64,000 bases of DNA from Ensifer aridi (GCF_002078505.1 NZ_LUAV01000014.1:126402-190401); one strand, 5' to 3'. Numbered from the stretch's first letter, positions 19,718-29,687 are shown. Numbers and translations are program-made. Notes: a model not told the origin generated them from the sequence alone.

Positions 19718-20176
19718 TCAGGCCGGGATTTTCTGCCCCGCCGACAGGAACTTGATCGCCAGCGCCTCCGGCAGGCGCCTCGGCCGGCCCTGGCCGTTGA
19801 TCACCGCGATGATCACCTTGGCCGCGATCAGCAGCGTACCGGCGCGGCGGATCTGCTGCTGCAGCACCATCTTGGCGCCGCCGGCCTTCTCGGTCGTAGT
19901 CTCGATGGTCAAGACATCGTCCATTCGTGCCGGCTGCTTGAAATCGATCTCCATCCGGTGGACGACGAAGACGAGACCTTCCGAGTCGCCTTCGATTGCG
20001 AGCGATGCCTGCTCCACTCCAAGCAGCCGCAGGTAATCGGTTCGCGCACGCTCCATGAAATGCAGATAGCGTGCATGATAGACGACGCCAGAAAAGTCGG
20101 TGTCTTCGTAATAGACCCGCTGGATCAATCGATGGCCGGTCTCGGTCAGCTCGCCGGCGAGCGAAATCAGTGACAT
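19718..20176 (-). CDS. ybgC: Tol-Pal associated acyl-CoA thioesterase YbgC
   Basis: Hot-dog fold thioesterase, usually encoded just before tolQ and linked to phospholipid metabolism at the envelope. From the start MSLISLAGELTETGHR (20176) the protein is 152 residues. The family signature YYEDTDFSGVVYHARYLHF, with the catalytic aspartate, is near residues 22-40, followed by the ERARTDYLR helix. Longer starts up to 20236 are open but lack family sequence. In this window it is separated from tolQ by the opposite-strand ku-ligD operon and is divergent from sqdB, with which it shares a 125-base promoter region. Confidence 0.92.
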   Translation of the reverse strand: MSLISLAGELTETGHRLIQRVYYEDTDFSGVVYHARYLHFMERARTDYLRLLGVEQASLAIEGDSEGLVFVVHRMEIDFKQPARMDDVLTIETTTEKAGGAKMVLQQQIRRAGTLLIAAKVIIAVINGQGRPRRLPEALAIKFLSAGQKIPA

Positions 20177-20301
20177 GGCATTCTCCGGGAGGATTTTGCT
20201 TTTCCTGTGCAGGAACAAAAAGACAATTGCAAGCATTGCAGCTTTGTCACAATCCTATCCTATCAGGGCACTTGTCCTCTTCCCGATCTGGAGAATCCTG
20301 C

Positions 20302-21522
20302 ATGAAGATTGCAATCCTCGGCGGTGATGGTTTCGTCGGCTGGCCCACCGCGCTCCATTTGTCCGATGCGGGCCACGACATCCACATTCTCGATAATCTC
20401 TCCCGCCGCTGGATCGACACCGAGCTTGGCGTGCAATCGCTGACGCCGATGGACTCCATCCAGGAGCGCACGCGAATCTGGCACTCCGAGACGGGACGAC
20501 GCATTCACTTCAACCTCATCGATCTCGCCCGCGACTACGAGCTCCTGAAGAAGTGGCTCGCCGAACACCGCCCGGACGCGATCGTCCATTTCGCCGAGCA
20601 GCGCGCCGCGCCCTATTCGATGAAGAGCGACCGGCACAAGAACTACACGGTCAACAACAACGTCAATGCCACCCACAACCTCCTGAACGCGCTCGTCGAG
20701 CTCGAGCTCGACGCCCATCTCGTGCATCTCGGCACCATGGGCGTCTACGGCTATTCGACCGTCGGCGCGGCGATCCCGGAAGGCTACCTGCCGGTGGGCA
20801 TCGAGACGATGGGCGGCGAGACGGTGAGCCAGGAGATTCTTTATCCCTCCAATCCCGGCTCGATCTATCACATGACCAAGTGCCTGGATCAGTTGCTCTT
20901 CCAGTTCTATGCCAAGAACGACGGCGTCCGGATTACCGACCTGCATCAGGGCATCGTCTGGGGCACGCACACGGAGCAGACGCGGCGGCATCCGCAGCTT
21001 ATCAACCGCTTCGACTATGATGGCGACTACGGCACGGTGCTCAACCGCTTCCTGATCCAGGCGGCCATCGGCTATCCGCTGACGGTCCATGGCACTGGCG
21101 GCCAGACCCGGGCCTTCATCCATATCCAGGACTCGGTCCGCTGCATCGAACTCGCGCTCGATAACCCGCCCGCGCGCGGCAGCCGCGTCGAGATCTTCAA
21201 CCAGATGACCGAGACGCATCGCGTCCGCGATTTGGCCGAGATGATCGCGAAAATAACCGGTTCCGAGATCGCCTGGCTTCCCAATCCGCGCAAGGAGGCG
21301 GCGGAAAACGATCTCGTCGTGCACAACGAGAAATTCCTGGCTCTCGGGCTCAACCCCATTCGCCTCGAGGACGGGCTGCTTTCCGAAATCGTCGACGTAG
21401 CGAAGAAATTCGCCTACCGCGTTGACCGTTCGCGCGTCCCGGCCGTCTCAGCCTGGACGAAGGACATCGCGCCCTTGATCAACCACGATCCGGAGGGTAA
21501 GCGGCTGAAATCCGTCTCATGA
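20302..21522 (+). CDS. sqdB: UDP-sulfoquinovose synthase
   Basis: Makes UDP-sulfoquinovose from UDP-glucose and sulfite, the committed step to the sulfolipid SQDG. The 406-residue protein starts MKIAILGGDGFVGWPTALH, with the NAD-binding GGDGFVGW. It carries the catalytic pair typical of the family: LGTMGVYGYST near residue 147 and YHMTKCLDQ, the Y-x3-K motif, near 190. The conserved HFAEQRAAPYSM lies in between. I placed the start at 20302 since the upstream frame enters the ybgC promoter region. sqdD overlaps its stop. The call rests on close resemblance to the SQD1/SqdB family. Confidence 0.95.
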   Translation: MKIAILGGDGFVGWPTALHLSDAGHDIHILDNLSRRWIDTELGVQSLTPMDSIQERTRIWHSETGRRIHFNLIDLARDYELLKKWLAEHRPDAIVHFAEQRAAPYSMKSDRHKNYTVNNNVNATHNLLNALVELELDAHLVHLGTMGVYGYSTVGAAIPEGYLPVGIETMGGETVSQEILYPSNPGSIYHMTKCLDQLLFQFYAKNDGVRITDLHQGIVWGTHTEQTRRHPQLINRFDYDGDYGTVLNRFLIQAAIGYPLTVHGTGGQTRAFIHIQDSVRCIELALDNPPARGSRVEIFNQMTETHRVRDLAEMIAKITGSEIAWLPNPRKEAAENDLVVHNEKFLALGLNPIRLEDGLLSEIVDVAKKFAYRVDRSRVPAVSAWTKDIAPLINHDPEGKRLKSVS

Positions 21523-22397
21523 GTGGCACGGTCGCCATTCCGGAGGGGCTCCGCCCCTCCTCTCCGATGGCTGCTCGCCATGCCTTCGTGACGCTCGTCA
21601 CCAATGCCGACTACGCGCTCGGCGCACGGGCGTTATTAAGATCGATCCGCTTGACGCGGACGCCGGCTGATATCGTCGTGCTCCATACCGGCGGGGTGGA
21701 TGCCGCCGAGCTCGAGCCGCTCACCGAATTCGACTGTCGCCTCATCGGGACGGAGCTCCTGCCGCTCTCGGACGAATTCAACGCCCGGCACGCCCGCCGC
21801 AACGTCCATGAGCAGGCGCCCTTCACAAAGGGCCGCAAGCCCGACTTCCACTCGCCGCTCGACAATTTCTGCAAGCTCCGCCTTTGGCAGCTGGTCGAGT
21901 ATGACCGCTGCGTCTTCATCGACGCCGATGCATTGGTTCTGCGCAATATCGACAAACTGTTCCTCTATCCGGAATTTGCCGCCGCACCGAACGTCTATGA
22001 GAGCCTCGCGGACTTCCACCGCCTGAATTCCGGCGTCTTCGTTGCCGAGCCGTCGCTTGCGACCTTCGACCAGATGCTTGTGGCGCTCGATCAACCGGGC
22101 GCTTTCTGGCCGCGCACGGATCAGACGTTTCTCCAGAGCTTCTTTCCGGATTGGCACGGCCTGCCGGTGACGATGAACATGCTGCAATATGTCTGGTTCA
22201 ACCTGCCGGCGCTCTGGGACTGGCGATCGATCGGCGTTCTTCACTACCAGTATGAAAAACCGTGGGAGAAGGACCATCCGCGCGCCGAAGCCCTGCGTCC
22301 GCTGATCGAGCTCTGGCATGCCTACCTGACGGGCGAGAACATTCCCGACATCACGGCGCTCGAGAATCCGGCTCCGGCCGGCGCTGCAGGGCGATGA
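21519..22397 (+). CDS. sqdD: Sulfolipid biosynthesis glycosyltransferase SqdD (GT8, glycogenin-like)
   Basis: Likely transfers sulfoquinovose from UDP-sulfoquinovose to diacylglycerol. The 292-residue protein shows the GT8 fold features AFVTLVTNADYALGARALL (about 25-43), LRLWQLVEYDRCVFIDAD with the DxD metal motif near residue 139, and LNSGVFVAEPS. A histidine-rich region (LHYQYEKPW) lies near the C terminus. It overlaps the sqdB stop by four bases (ATGA) and the sqdC start likewise, so translation is coupled. SqdD is the name used in Rhodobacter and Sinorhizobium for the glycogenin-like member; enzymatic role is inferred from those systems. Confidence 0.88.
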   Translation: MSGTVAIPEGLRPSSPMAARHAFVTLVTNADYALGARALLRSIRLTRTPADIVVLHTGGVDAAELEPLTEFDCRLIGTELLPLSDEFNARHARRNVHEQAPFTKGRKPDFHSPLDNFCKLRLWQLVEYDRCVFIDADALVLRNIDKLFLYPEFAAAPNVYESLADFHRLNSGVFVAEPSLATFDQMLVALDQPGAFWPRTDQTFLQSFFPDWHGLPVTMNMLQYVWFNLPALWDWRSIGVLHYQYEKPWEKDHPRAEALRPLIELWHAYLTGENIPDITALENPAPAGAAGR

Positions 22398-23296
22398 CCC
22401 GCGTTCTCGTCTCTGGCGGCACCGGCTATGTCGGCCGCTTCATCGTCGAGCATCTGCTTGCGAGCGGCTACAAAGTCACGGTCGGCGGCCGCTCGCCGCC
22501 CGCGGACGGCTACTTCTCCCGAGCCGTACCTCATGTTCCGCTGCGCCTCGATCCGGATGCGGACCAGATCGCCGCTTTCGACGACGTCTACTATTTCGTG
22601 CATGCCGCATTCGAGCATGTCGAAGGCAAATACCGCGGCGGCGAAGGCCATGACCCCGAGGGTTTCCGCCGCGCTAATCTAGACGGCACGGTCCGTCTCT
22701 TCGAGGAAGCGCGCGCCGCCGGCCTGCGCCGCTCAGTCTTTCTGTCGAGCCGCGCCGTCTATGGCGAGACAGCGTCGCCTGTCCTCGACGAAACGTCGCC
22801 CGCTGAGCCCGACACGCTCTACGGGCAAGTGAAACTTGCCGCCGAGGATGCATTGAAAGCGACTACCGGCCATGGCTTCGTCACCGCCAGCCTGCGCCTC
22901 ACCGGCGTATATGGCCGCGCAGGCCCCGGCCGGAAACACAAATGGAGCGGGCTCTTCGCCGATTATCTCGCCGGCAAACCCGTCGCGCCGCGCATCGGCA
23001 CGGAAGTCCATGGCGATGATCTCGCTGAGGCCGTTCGCCTGATGCTGGAAACCGACGCGGCGAAAGTCTCCGGCAAAGTCTTCAACGTCTCGGACGTGCT
23101 GACCGACAACCGCGAAATCCTTTCCGTCCTACAGTCGACGACCGGCTGTCCCCATCCCTTGCCGCCAACGGCGGAGCGGAGCGGGTTCAAGGTGATGTCC
23201 ACCGACAGGCTGCGCGCCCTTGGCTGGTTGCCGGGCGGAAGCGAGCGGCTGGCGGCGACCATCCGGGAATTGGCCGGGGGCGTGCGGTCATCATGA
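22394..23296 (+). CDS. sqdC: NAD-dependent epimerase/reductase SqdC of the sulfolipid operon
   Basis: A 300-residue extended short-chain dehydrogenase. The Rossmann motif VSGGTGYVGRFIVEHLL is at residues 5-21, SSRAVYGETASP near 118 and the catalytic YGQVK near 142. It starts at the ATG overlapping the sqdD stop, completing a three-gene operon that ends shortly before the convergent metallophosphoesterase gene. In purple bacteria and Sinorhizobium the third sqd gene is called sqdC, although its exact reaction is unclear. The family call is firm; the symbol follows operon position. Confidence 0.75.
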   Translation: MTRVLVSGGTGYVGRFIVEHLLASGYKVTVGGRSPPADGYFSRAVPHVPLRLDPDADQIAAFDDVYYFVHAAFEHVEGKYRGGEGHDPEGFRRANLDGTVRLFEEARAAGLRRSVFLSSRAVYGETASPVLDETSPAEPDTLYGQVKLAAEDALKATTGHGFVTASLRLTGVYGRAGPGRKHKWSGLFADYLAGKPVAPRIGTEVHGDDLAEAVRLMLETDAAKVSGKVFNVSDVLTDNREILSVLQSTTGCPHPLPPTAERSGFKVMSTDRLRALGWLPGGSERLAATIRELAGGVRSS

Positions 23297-23349
23297 GCTT
23301 GCCTATCGCCGCCGGCAGGCGGAGTGAGGGCGAAAGCGCCAGGACCTGC

Positions 23350-24252
23350 CTATCCAAGATCGACCACGACGATCTCCGGTGGCACCCCGAAGCGGATCGG
23401 GGCGATCGAACAACCGAGACCGCCCGAGACGATCAGGTTTCGATCCTCTTCGACAATATGGCCATAGGCGTAACGGTTGCCGAAGCGGGAAGGCACGACG
23501 GGAGAATGGCCGACGAAACGCACCTGTCCGCCATGGGTATGGCCGGAAAGCGTCAGCGAAACCCGCGAGGGGACGGTCGCAAAGATATCCGGCTCGTGCG
23601 CAAGCAGGATGACCGGAGCGTCGTCCGTGACCTGTCGCAGCGTGCCGTCGAGATCATCAAGCCCGGTCATCCGCCGCCGGCTCCAGATCTTGCCGGGGCG
23701 CAGCGCGAGTTGATCCTCTAGTCCGGCAAGCCAAAAGCCGAAGCCGTCCTTCTCGAGCCGAACGGCGCGGTTGCTGTGGACCTCGATCCTGGCGCCCGCA
23801 AGCGCGCGATGGCCGAAAGTCTCGCCGCCGCCGTTCTGCTGCGCGGCCCTGTCTTCCCACCAGTCGTGATTGCCCATGACGGCGTGAACGCCGAGCGGGG
23901 CTTCAAGCGTCGCCAATGCCTTCGACCATTCGCTCGAATGAACATAGCGGGTGACCAGATTCATTCCGGAGGCATAGTCGCCGAGGAGCACGGTGACATC
24001 GGCCTTGAGCGCATTCGCTCGCTCGCAGATGGAGACGATCCGGCTCGCCGGCATCCAGGGCTCGCAGGCGTGCAGGTCGGCAAGAGCCACGATGCGGAGC
24101 TTGAGACCGGGAGTCCAGCCGGGTGGCGTCAGGCGATATCGCGCGACATTGAGACGCGCGAGCGGCTCGACGGCAAAGCCATAGCTGCCGAGCGCCGCGA
24201 AGCTCGCGAAACTGCCGCCGAACAATTTCATGAAGCCGCGGCGGGTGATCAT
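23350..24252 (-). CDS. Tat-exported calcineurin-like metallophosphoesterase
   Basis: A 300-residue phosphoesterase whose N terminus MITRRGFMKLFGGSF fits a twin-arginine export signal (R-R-G-F-M-K), suggesting a folded periplasmic enzyme. Metal-binding motifs occur in the calcineurin order: VALADLHACEP near 51, LGDYASG near 89, MGNHDWW near 125 and LSGHTHGGQVRF near 234. It resembles the YkuE/YaeI type, some of which act on UDP-diacylglucosamine or membrane-associated phosphodiesters; the substrate here is unknown. Its start is two bases after the ruvB stop, so it is probably translated from the ruv message. It converges on sqdC with a 53-base gap. Confidence 0.82.
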   Translation of the reverse strand: MITRRGFMKLFGGSFASFAALGSYGFAVEPLARLNVARYRLTPPGWTPGLKLRIVALADLHACEPWMPASRIVSICERANALKADVTVLLGDYASGMNLVTRYVHSSEWSKALATLEAPLGVHAVMGNHDWWEDRAAQQNGGGETFGHRALAGARIEVHSNRAVRLEKDGFGFWLAGLEDQLALRPGKIWSRRRMTGLDDLDGTLRQVTDDAPVILLAHEPDIFATVPSRVSLTLSGHTHGGQVRFVGHSPVVPSRFGNRYAYGHIVEEDRNLIVSGGLGCSIAPIRFGVPPEIVVVDLG

Positions 24253-24254
24253 CC

Positions 24255-25295
24255 TCAGTCGTCCTCCAGCGTCAGGCGGAACTGCATTGCCTCGATATCC
24301 TTCGGCGGGTTGAGGCCGAGATGCTTCCAGGCGTTGGCCGTCAGCACGCGGCCGCGTGGTGTGCGCTGGATAAAGCCCTGCTGGATCAGATAAGGCTCGA
24401 TGATGTCCTCGATGGCGTCGCGCGGCTCGGAAAGACCTGCCGCGATCGTCTCGATGCCGACCGGCCCGCCGCCGAAATTGTGGGCGATCATCGTCAGGTA
24501 GCGGCGGTCGAGCTGGTCGAGCCCCATGCTGTCGACGAGCAGCCGCGTCAGCGCCTCGTCGGCGATCTCCCGGGTCACGGCCTCGGCGCGCGCGACTTCG
24601 GCGAAATCGCGCACCCGGCGCAGGAGCCGCCCCGCTATGCGCGGCGTGCCACGCGCCCGGCGGGCGATTTCGCGCGCACCCTCATCGGTCATGCCGAGAC
24701 CCATCAGCCGCGCGCCGCGCCGGACGATCAGCTCCAGTTCCTCGACCGTGTAGAAATTGAGCCGAACCGGTATGCCGAAGCGGTCGCGCAGCGGCGTCGT
24801 CAGGAGCCCTAGGCGGGTCGTCGCCGCCACGAGTGTAAATTTGGCAAGGTCGATCTTCACCGAACGGGCGGCCGGCCCCTCGCCGATGATGAGGTCGAGC
24901 TGGAAATCCTCCATGGCCGGATAGAGTATCTCCTCGACGGCCGGGTTCAGACGGTGGATTTCGTCGATGAAGAGCACGTCGCGCTCTTCGAGATTGGTGA
25001 GCAACGCCGCGAGATCGCCGGCCTTGGCGATAACCGGCCCGGAGGTCGAGCGGAAATTGACGCCGAGCTCCTTCGCCATGATCTGGGCAAGCGTCGTTTT
25101 GCCGAGACCGGGCGGCCCGACGAAAAGGACGTGGTCGAGCGCTTCGCCGCGATTGCGCGCCGCCTCGATGAAGATCTTGAGATTGGCGCGCGCCTCCGCC
25201 TGGCCGGTGAACTCGTCGAGCGACTGCGGACGCAAGGTCGCATCGAGATCTTCGCCCCGTTTCTCCGGCGCAATCAGGCGTGCGGCTTCACTCAT
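24255..25295 (-). CDS. ruvB: Holliday junction branch migration ATPase RuvB
   Basis: Hexameric motor that drives branch migration with RuvA. The 346-residue length is normal. Walker [13 protein letters not shown] lies near residue 60, Walker [11 protein letters not shown] near 110, sensor 1 [10 protein letters not shown] near 158, and the arginine-finger region RDRFG follows. The C-terminal winged helix includes [16 protein letters not shown]. It is downstream of ruvA with a 175-base gap, unusual for this operon, and directly upstream of the metallophosphoesterase. Confidence 0.97.
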   Translation of the reverse strand: MSEAARLIAPEKRGEDLDATLRPQSLDEFTGQAEARANLKIFIEAARNRGEALDHVLFVGPPGLGKTTLAQIMAKELGVNFRSTSGPVIAKAGDLAALLTNLEERDVLFIDEIHRLNPAVEEILYPAMEDFQLDLIIGEGPAARSVKIDLAKFTLVAATTRLGLLTTPLRDRFGIPVRLNFYTVEELELIVRRGARLMGLGMTDEGAREIARRARGTPRIAGRLLRRVRDFAEVARAEAVTREIADEALTRLLVDSMGLDQLDRRYLTMIAHNFGGGPVGIETIAAGLSEPRDAIEDIIEPYLIQQGFIQRTPRGRVLTANAWKHLGLNPPKDIEAMQFRLTLEDD

Positions 25296-25470
25296 CTCAA
25301 ACTTCCATTTCGGGCTGAGTCGCAGTCACGGGAAACGCAGGCGTCAATGCCGATCATCGCCGTACTGCCGTGTTCAACCATACCGGGGGTGCCGCAGCCA
25401 ACCCAGGCGCGGTCGGCTGACGATGCCGTTACTCCAATGTCTTTGTGGCTGCAGAATGGCCTGCCTCCCC

Positions 25471-26088
25471 TCACCGCGACAATTCCCTCAGCCCGAGACG
25501 GATCAGCTTGGCGCTGTCGGCGCCCTCCCCGCCATTTTTCAGCGCCGCAGCAACGGCGTTCGCCGCCTGGTCGCGCGAATAGCCGAGGTTGGTGAGCGCC
25601 GAGACCGCGTCGGCGATCGGCGCCGGGGCGACGCCTTCGCCGAGTTCTTGGCTGAGTACGATCGACGGGGCCATCTCGCCGGCAAAGGCCGGCGCCTTGT
25701 TCTTGAGCTCGGTGACGATACGCACGGCCACTTTCGGCCCGACACCCGGTGCGCGCGAGATCGACGTCTTGTCCTGCAGGGCAATGGCATTCGCGAGTTC
25801 GCCCGGCGTCAGCGTCGAAAGCACTGCCAGCGCTACCTTGGAACCCACGCCCTGCACGCTCTGAAGCAGGCGGAACCACTCGCGTTCCATCGCGGTCATG
25901 AAGCCGAACAGCTTAAACTGGTCCTCGCGCACATAAGTCTCGATGAAGAGCACCGCCGCCTCTCCGGCCCGTCCGAGCTTCGCGAGCGTGCGCGCCGAAC
26001 AATGGGCGACGTATCCGACACCATGCACGTCGAGAACCACGTGATCCTCACCGATCTCGTCTATGGTGCCTTTGAGCTTGCCGATCAT
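25471..26088 (-). CDS. ruvA: Holliday junction DNA-binding protein RuvA
   Basis: Binds four-way junctions as a tetramer and loads RuvB. From [13 protein letters not shown] (26088) the protein is 205 residues. The N-terminal OB domain ([17 protein letters not shown]), the two helix-hairpin-helix segments ([18 protein letters not shown] and [14 protein letters not shown]) and the C-terminal domain that contacts RuvB ([15 protein letters not shown]) are all visible. The start was chosen by the family-typical beginning; upstream codons belong to the ruvC-ruvA gap of 58 bases. Confidence 0.96.
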   Translation of the reverse strand: MIGKLKGTIDEIGEDHVVLDVHGVGYVAHCSARTLAKLGRAGEAAVLFIETYVREDQFKLFGFMTAMEREWFRLLQSVQGVGSKVALAVLSTLTPGELANAIALQDKTSISRAPGVGPKVAVRIVTELKNKAPAFAGEMAPSIVLSQELGEGVAPAPIADAVSALTNLGYSRDQAANAVAAALKNGGEGADSAKLIRLGLRELSR

Positions 26089-26146
26089 CTGGCTTCGTCT
26101 TTCTGGAAGGTTTGGAGGCTCTGTGCGTGAAATTCCGGCGAGTGAA

Positions 26147-26659
26147 CTAGCCTGCAAGGGCCGCCAGTCGGCTCGTGATTGCCTGGCGATTGTGCGCATG
26201 ACAAATGGCGATGGCGAGCGCGTCGGCAGCGTCGTTGCCCTTGAACTCGACCTTCGGCATCAGGACCTTCAGCATCATATGGATCTGCTGCTTCTCGCCA
26301 TGGCCGACGCCGATCACCGCCTTTTTCACCGCATTGGGCGCATATTCCGCGACCCTCAAGCCCGCCCGCGCCGGAACCAGCATGGCGATGCCGCGCGCCT
26401 GCCCGAGTTTCAGCGTCGCCGTCGCGTCCTTGTTGACGAAGGTCTGCTCCACCGCCGCTTCGTGCGGCTGATAACCGTGCACTACTTCGGCAAGCCCGTC
26501 GTGCAACTGGCAGAGTCGTGAGGCGAGATCCATCTCGCCGTCGGACGTCACGGTGCCCGAGGCGACGAAACGCAGCGAATTGCCAAGCGTCTCGATAATC
26601 CCCCAGCCGGTGCGTCTCAATCCCGGATCGATGCCGATGATGCGAATCGTGCTCTGCAT
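26147..26659 (-). CDS. ruvC: Holliday junction resolvase RuvC
   Basis: Endonuclease that cleaves the junction held by RuvAB. The 170-residue protein begins [20 protein letters not shown], with the first catalytic aspartate near residue 11. The glutamate in [11 protein letters not shown] is near 70, and the terminal acidic pair is in [16 protein letters not shown] near 143-146. First gene of ruvC-ruvA-ruvB. The flavin monooxygenase gene is divergent, leaving a shared intergenic region of about 170 bases. Confidence 0.96.
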   Translation of the reverse strand: MQSTIRIIGIDPGLRRTGWGIIETLGNSLRFVASGTVTSDGEMDLASRLCQLHDGLAEVVHGYQPHEAAVEQTFVNKDATATLKLGQARGIAMLVPARAGLRVAEYAPNAVKKAVIGVGHGEKQQIHMMLKVLMPKVEFKGNDAADALAIAICHAHNRQAITSRLAALAG

Positions 26660-26830
26660 GCCTCACCCTATGTCGCTCACGGGGACGCTGCCAGCAAAAA
26701 GTGAACAAAACAAAAACATTACACAGAAACGCTGTCCCGTCGGCGGAAAATCGCGAGAGCGGCCTTGGCGTTAAGAAACTTGAACCTACATTGCCATCGA
26801 TCAATTTCTCTTAATGAAAAAGGCGTTGTC

Positions 26831-27832
26831 ATGATCCCTTTCTCCATTCTCGATCTTTCGCCAATTACCGAAGGCGGCAGCGTCGCCCAATCGCTCGAGA
26901 ACTCACGCCGGCTGGCGATCGCCGCGGAAGAGAATGGCTACAAGCGCTTCTGGCTGGCCGAACATCACGGCATGAAGGGCATCGCCAGCGCCGCGACATC
27001 CCTTGTGATCTCCCATGTGGCCGCGGCCACGCAAGCCATCCGTGTGGGCTCAGGCGGCATCATGCTGCCCAACCATTCGCCGCTTGTCATCGCCGAGCAA
27101 TTCGGCACGCTCGCAGCGCTTTATCCCGGCCGTATCGATCTCGGCCTCGGTCGCGCCCCCGGCACCGACATGCGGACGGCCCAGGCACTCCGGCGCAACA
27201 TGGAGGCGAGTTCCAACAATTTCCCGAACGATGTCGTCGAACTCCAGGCGCTGCTCGGGCCCATCACCGAGGATCAGAAGATCATCGCCGTGCCGGGTGC
27301 GGATTCGAACGTGCCGATCTGGCTGCTCGGTTCTAGCCACTTCAGCGCCCATCTCGCCGGCATGCTCGGGCTTCCCTTCGCCTTCGCCTCGCATTTCGCG
27401 CCGGACATGCTGCTCTCCGCGCTCGAAATCTACCGCGAGCGCTTCACGCCGTCGCAGCAGCTGGATAAGCCTCAGGTCATGGTCGGCGTCATGGGCGTTG
27501 CCGCCGATACAGATGAGGAGGCGAACTATCTCTTCACCTCGATGCAGCAGTCCTTCGTGGCGCTTCGCCGCAACGCGCGCGGGCGCTTCCCGCCCCCGGT
27601 CAAGTCGATGGACAGCCTCTGGAGTGCGGACGAGAAGATCTTCGTCGATCACGCCATGACCTACGCGGTCGTCGGCGGCCCGGAAACCATCCGCCGCAAG
27701 ATCGCGGCTTTCCTCGATCTCACCAAGACGGACGAGCTGATCATCTCCATGCCGATCTTTGACATGGATAAGCGGCTGCATTCGCTGGAGCTCTTCTCCG
27801 AAGCGCAACGCGGTCTAGCGGCGGCCGCATGA
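26831..27832 (+). CDS. Luciferase-like flavin-dependent monooxygenase (LLM class)
   Basis: A 333-residue member of the bacterial luciferase-like family, which uses reduced FMN and oxygen. Characteristic stretches are [19 protein letters not shown] near 34-52, [17 protein letters not shown] and [13 protein letters not shown]; this set belongs to the LuxE-less alkanal-type group annotated as LLM class oxidoreductase (MsnO8/YhbW-like). I chose [12 protein letters not shown] as start because these proteins begin at this point; the frame is open for 22 more codons upstream. Substrate unknown. Monocistronic, divergent from ruvC. Confidence 0.85.
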   Translation: MIPFSILDLSPITEGGSVAQSLENSRRLAIAAEENGYKRFWLAEHHGMKGIASAATSLVISHVAAATQAIRVGSGGIMLPNHSPLVIAEQFGTLAALYPGRIDLGLGRAPGTDMRTAQALRRNMEASSNNFPNDVVELQALLGPITEDQKIIAVPGADSNVPIWLLGSSHFSAHLAGMLGLPFAFASHFAPDMLLSALEIYRERFTPSQQLDKPQVMVGVMGVAADTDEEANYLFTSMQQSFVALRRNARGRFPPPVKSMDSLWSADEKIFVDHAMTYAVVGGPETIRRKIAAFLDLTKTDELIISMPIFDMDKRLHSLELFSEAQRGLAAAA

Positions 27833-27849
27833 TCGCGCGTTCCTGGCAG

Positions 27850-27880
27850 CAAAAACCCGCACTGCTTGCGGCAATGCGGG
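27850..27880 (-). terminator. Rho-independent terminator of the YebC-family gene
   Basis: Minus strand CCGCATTGC/GCAGTGCGGG hairpin followed by TTTTTG, 27 bases past the stop of the YebC-family gene. Plus-strand reading lacks a T run, so it serves the minus strand. Confidence 0.7.
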
Positions 27881-27907
27881 TCGAATGTCTGAGCGCAGAG
27901 GCGCGCG

Positions 27908-28654
27908 TCAGGCCGAAAGCTTTGCCAGCACTTCCTCGGAGACTTCGAAATTTGAATAGACGTTCTGGACGTCGTCGTCGTCTTCGAGGTTGTCGATGAG
28001 CTTCATCAGCGACTGTGCCTTTTCCTCATCGACCGGCACGGTGTTCTGCGGCTTCCAGATCGCCTTGACAGTCTCCGCCTCGCCGAGCGTGCCTTCGAGC
28101 GCCTTAGAGACCTCGCCGATATCTTCGAAACCGCAGATGATGGTGTGGCTTTCCTCGTCCGTCTCGACGTCGTCCGCACCCGCCTCGATCGCGGCTTCCA
28201 TCACCTTGTCGGCATCGCCGGCGGAGAGCTTGTAGGTGATTTCGCCGACGCGGTCGAAGGAGAAGGAGACCGAGCCGGTTTCGCCAAGCGCTCCGCCCGC
28301 CTTGGTGAAAATGGAGCGGACGTTGGAGGCGGTCCGGTTGCGGTTGTCGGTCAGCGCCTCGACGATGACTGCGACGCCGCCCGGCCCGTAACCCTCGTAG
28401 CGGACTTCTTCATAGTTCTCCGCGTCACCACCGGAAGCCTTCTTGATCGCGCGTTCGATATTGTCCTTCGGCATGGATTGCGCCTTGGCGTTCTGGATTG
28501 CGAGGCGCAGGCGCGGGTTCATGGTCGGGTCGGGCAGGCCGGTCTTTGCGGCGACGGTGATTTCGCGCGCGAGCTTGGAAAACATTTTGGAGCGCACCGC
28601 ATCCTGACGGCCCTTGCGGTGCATGATGTTCTTGAACTGTGAATGGCCAGCCAT
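27908..28654 (-). CDS. YebC/PmpR family DNA-binding transcriptional regulator
   Basis: A 248-residue, three-domain protein of the widespread YebC family, members of which are implicated in transcription control or in helping ribosomes at proline runs. The start [18 protein letters not shown] (28654) is the invariant family beginning, preferred over the longer frame to 28765. Further signatures are [41 protein letters not shown] and [13 protein letters not shown]. It is not in the usual ruvC-yebC operon order but only 1.2 kb from ruvC, with the monooxygenase gene between. Confidence 0.93.
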   Translation of the reverse strand: MAGHSQFKNIMHRKGRQDAVRSKMFSKLAREITVAAKTGLPDPTMNPRLRLAIQNAKAQSMPKDNIERAIKKASGGDAENYEEVRYEGYGPGGVAVIVEALTDNRNRTASNVRSIFTKAGGALGETGSVSFSFDRVGEITYKLSAGDADKVMEAAIEAGADDVETDEESHTIICGFEDIGEVSKALEGTLGEAETVKAIWKPQNTVPVDEEKAQSLMKLIDNLEDDDDVQNVYSNFEVSEEVLAKLSA

Positions 28655-28728
28655 GGCGCCCTCTGCATGCATGGAATTTATTGGGATGGGGCGCCTTATA
28701 GTTTCATTGCCGTTCTCCGTCCAGCAGG

Positions 28729-28757
28729 GCCTTTTCTTTTCGAAAAACGAAAAGGCC
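28729..28757 (-). other. Stem-loop after the MBL-fold gene, possible terminator
   Basis: GGCCTTTTC (28729-28737) and GAAAAGGCC (28749-28757) form a stem starting five bases after the stop of the MBL-fold gene. There is no clear T run after it on either strand, so termination is only possible. It lies in the promoter region of the YebC-family gene. Confidence 0.35.
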
Positions 28758-28761
28758 GCTT

Positions 28762-29598
28762 TCACACCCCCTGGAGGACGTAGATCAGCGGCTTGCTCGG
28801 CAGCGAGCGAAGCGAGACCTTGACCGTCGGTCCGGTGGCAAAGCTCTTGTCGAAGTCGTCGCCGAACATTGCCAGAAAGGCGTTGGTCAACGGCCGGTGC
28901 ATCGGCAGGATGAGCGCGGCGCGAAGCCGGGAGACGACGCGGCTCATGCTCTCGGCGCCCATGGTCAGGCCGCCATCGACCGGCACCATCAGCACGTCGA
29001 GCCGGCCGATCTGGCGATAATGGCTGTCGTCGAGTTCGTAGTGCAGATGACCGAGATGGCCGATGCAGAGCCCGGCAACCTCGAAGATGAAGATCGAATT
29101 GCCATTGGGTTCCATGCCGTCGAAGCCGGAACGGATATCCGTCGTCACGTTACGGATATAGGTGTCGCCGACAACGAGGTCATGGCGGGCCGGTTCGCCG
29201 TCCTCGCCCCAGCCATGCAGCACATGACGGATGGCCGGATCCGGCGTCAGCGTATAGTGACTGGAATGGGCCTTATTCATCGTCACCACGGTCGGCGGCG
29301 CCGCGGTCCGGAACCAGCCGTTGTAATCGGTGGCGATCGAGACGCCGCCGGGCGTTTCGATCAGGAACGTCGAGTGGCCGAGAAAGGTGATGCTTACCTC
29401 TTCTCCTGCTGCCGCAGCCGCGGGCGTGGCCGCAGGTGGCGCGGCGAAACCGACGAAGGTCGCCGCCGGCATGGCTTCGGCAATCGCCTGGCATTGGCTG
29501 ACTGGGGCTGGTTGCTGTTGGGCATGCACCGGTTCCGGCCAGAACGCATGTATCAGCCAGATTAGGGCCAGGGTGTAGGCAAGGTATCGCAGCAGCAT
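28762..29598 (-). CDS. Secreted metallo-beta-lactamase-fold hydrolase
   Basis: A 278-residue protein with an N-terminal signal segment (about 1-26, ending PVHAQQQ), an Ala/Pro linker and an MBL-fold domain similar to the L-ascorbate lactonase/UlaG-like group: [22 protein letters not shown], then [10 protein letters not shown] in place of a canonical HxHx[20 protein letters not shown] and ILPMHR. The first metal motif reads NKAHSSHYT, lacking the aspartate, as in this atypical branch. Enzymatic substrate unknown. No partner gene is evident; it follows the RND pump genes on the same strand after 235 bases. Confidence 0.75.
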   Translation of the reverse strand: MLLRYLAYTLALIWLIHAFWPEPVHAQQQPAPVSQCQAIAEAMPAATFVGFAAPPAATPAAAAAGEEVSITFLGHSTFLIETPGGVSIATDYNGWFRTAAPPTVVTMNKAHSSHYTLTPDPAIRHVLHGWGEDGEPARHDLVVGDTYIRNVTTDIRSGFDGMEPNGNSIFIFEVAGLCIGHLGHLHYELDDSHYRQIGRLDVLMVPVDGGLTMGAESMSRVVSRLRAALILPMHRPLTNAFLAMFGDDFDKSFATGPTVKVSLRSLPSKPLIYVLQGV

Positions 29599-29687
29599 CC
29601 TTCACCTCTCACACGCTATCAGGCGCGGGATGAGGTAAAGTGTAAGCGGTCTTCCGCCCGCATCCCGCATCTCAACTCATGAGAAAC

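Noticed and set aside
25292..25879. 195-codon frame overlapping ruvA
   Set aside because: Most of it is antiphase with the clear RuvA sequence; only the last 21-29 codons lie in the gap and are reported as a weak candidate.
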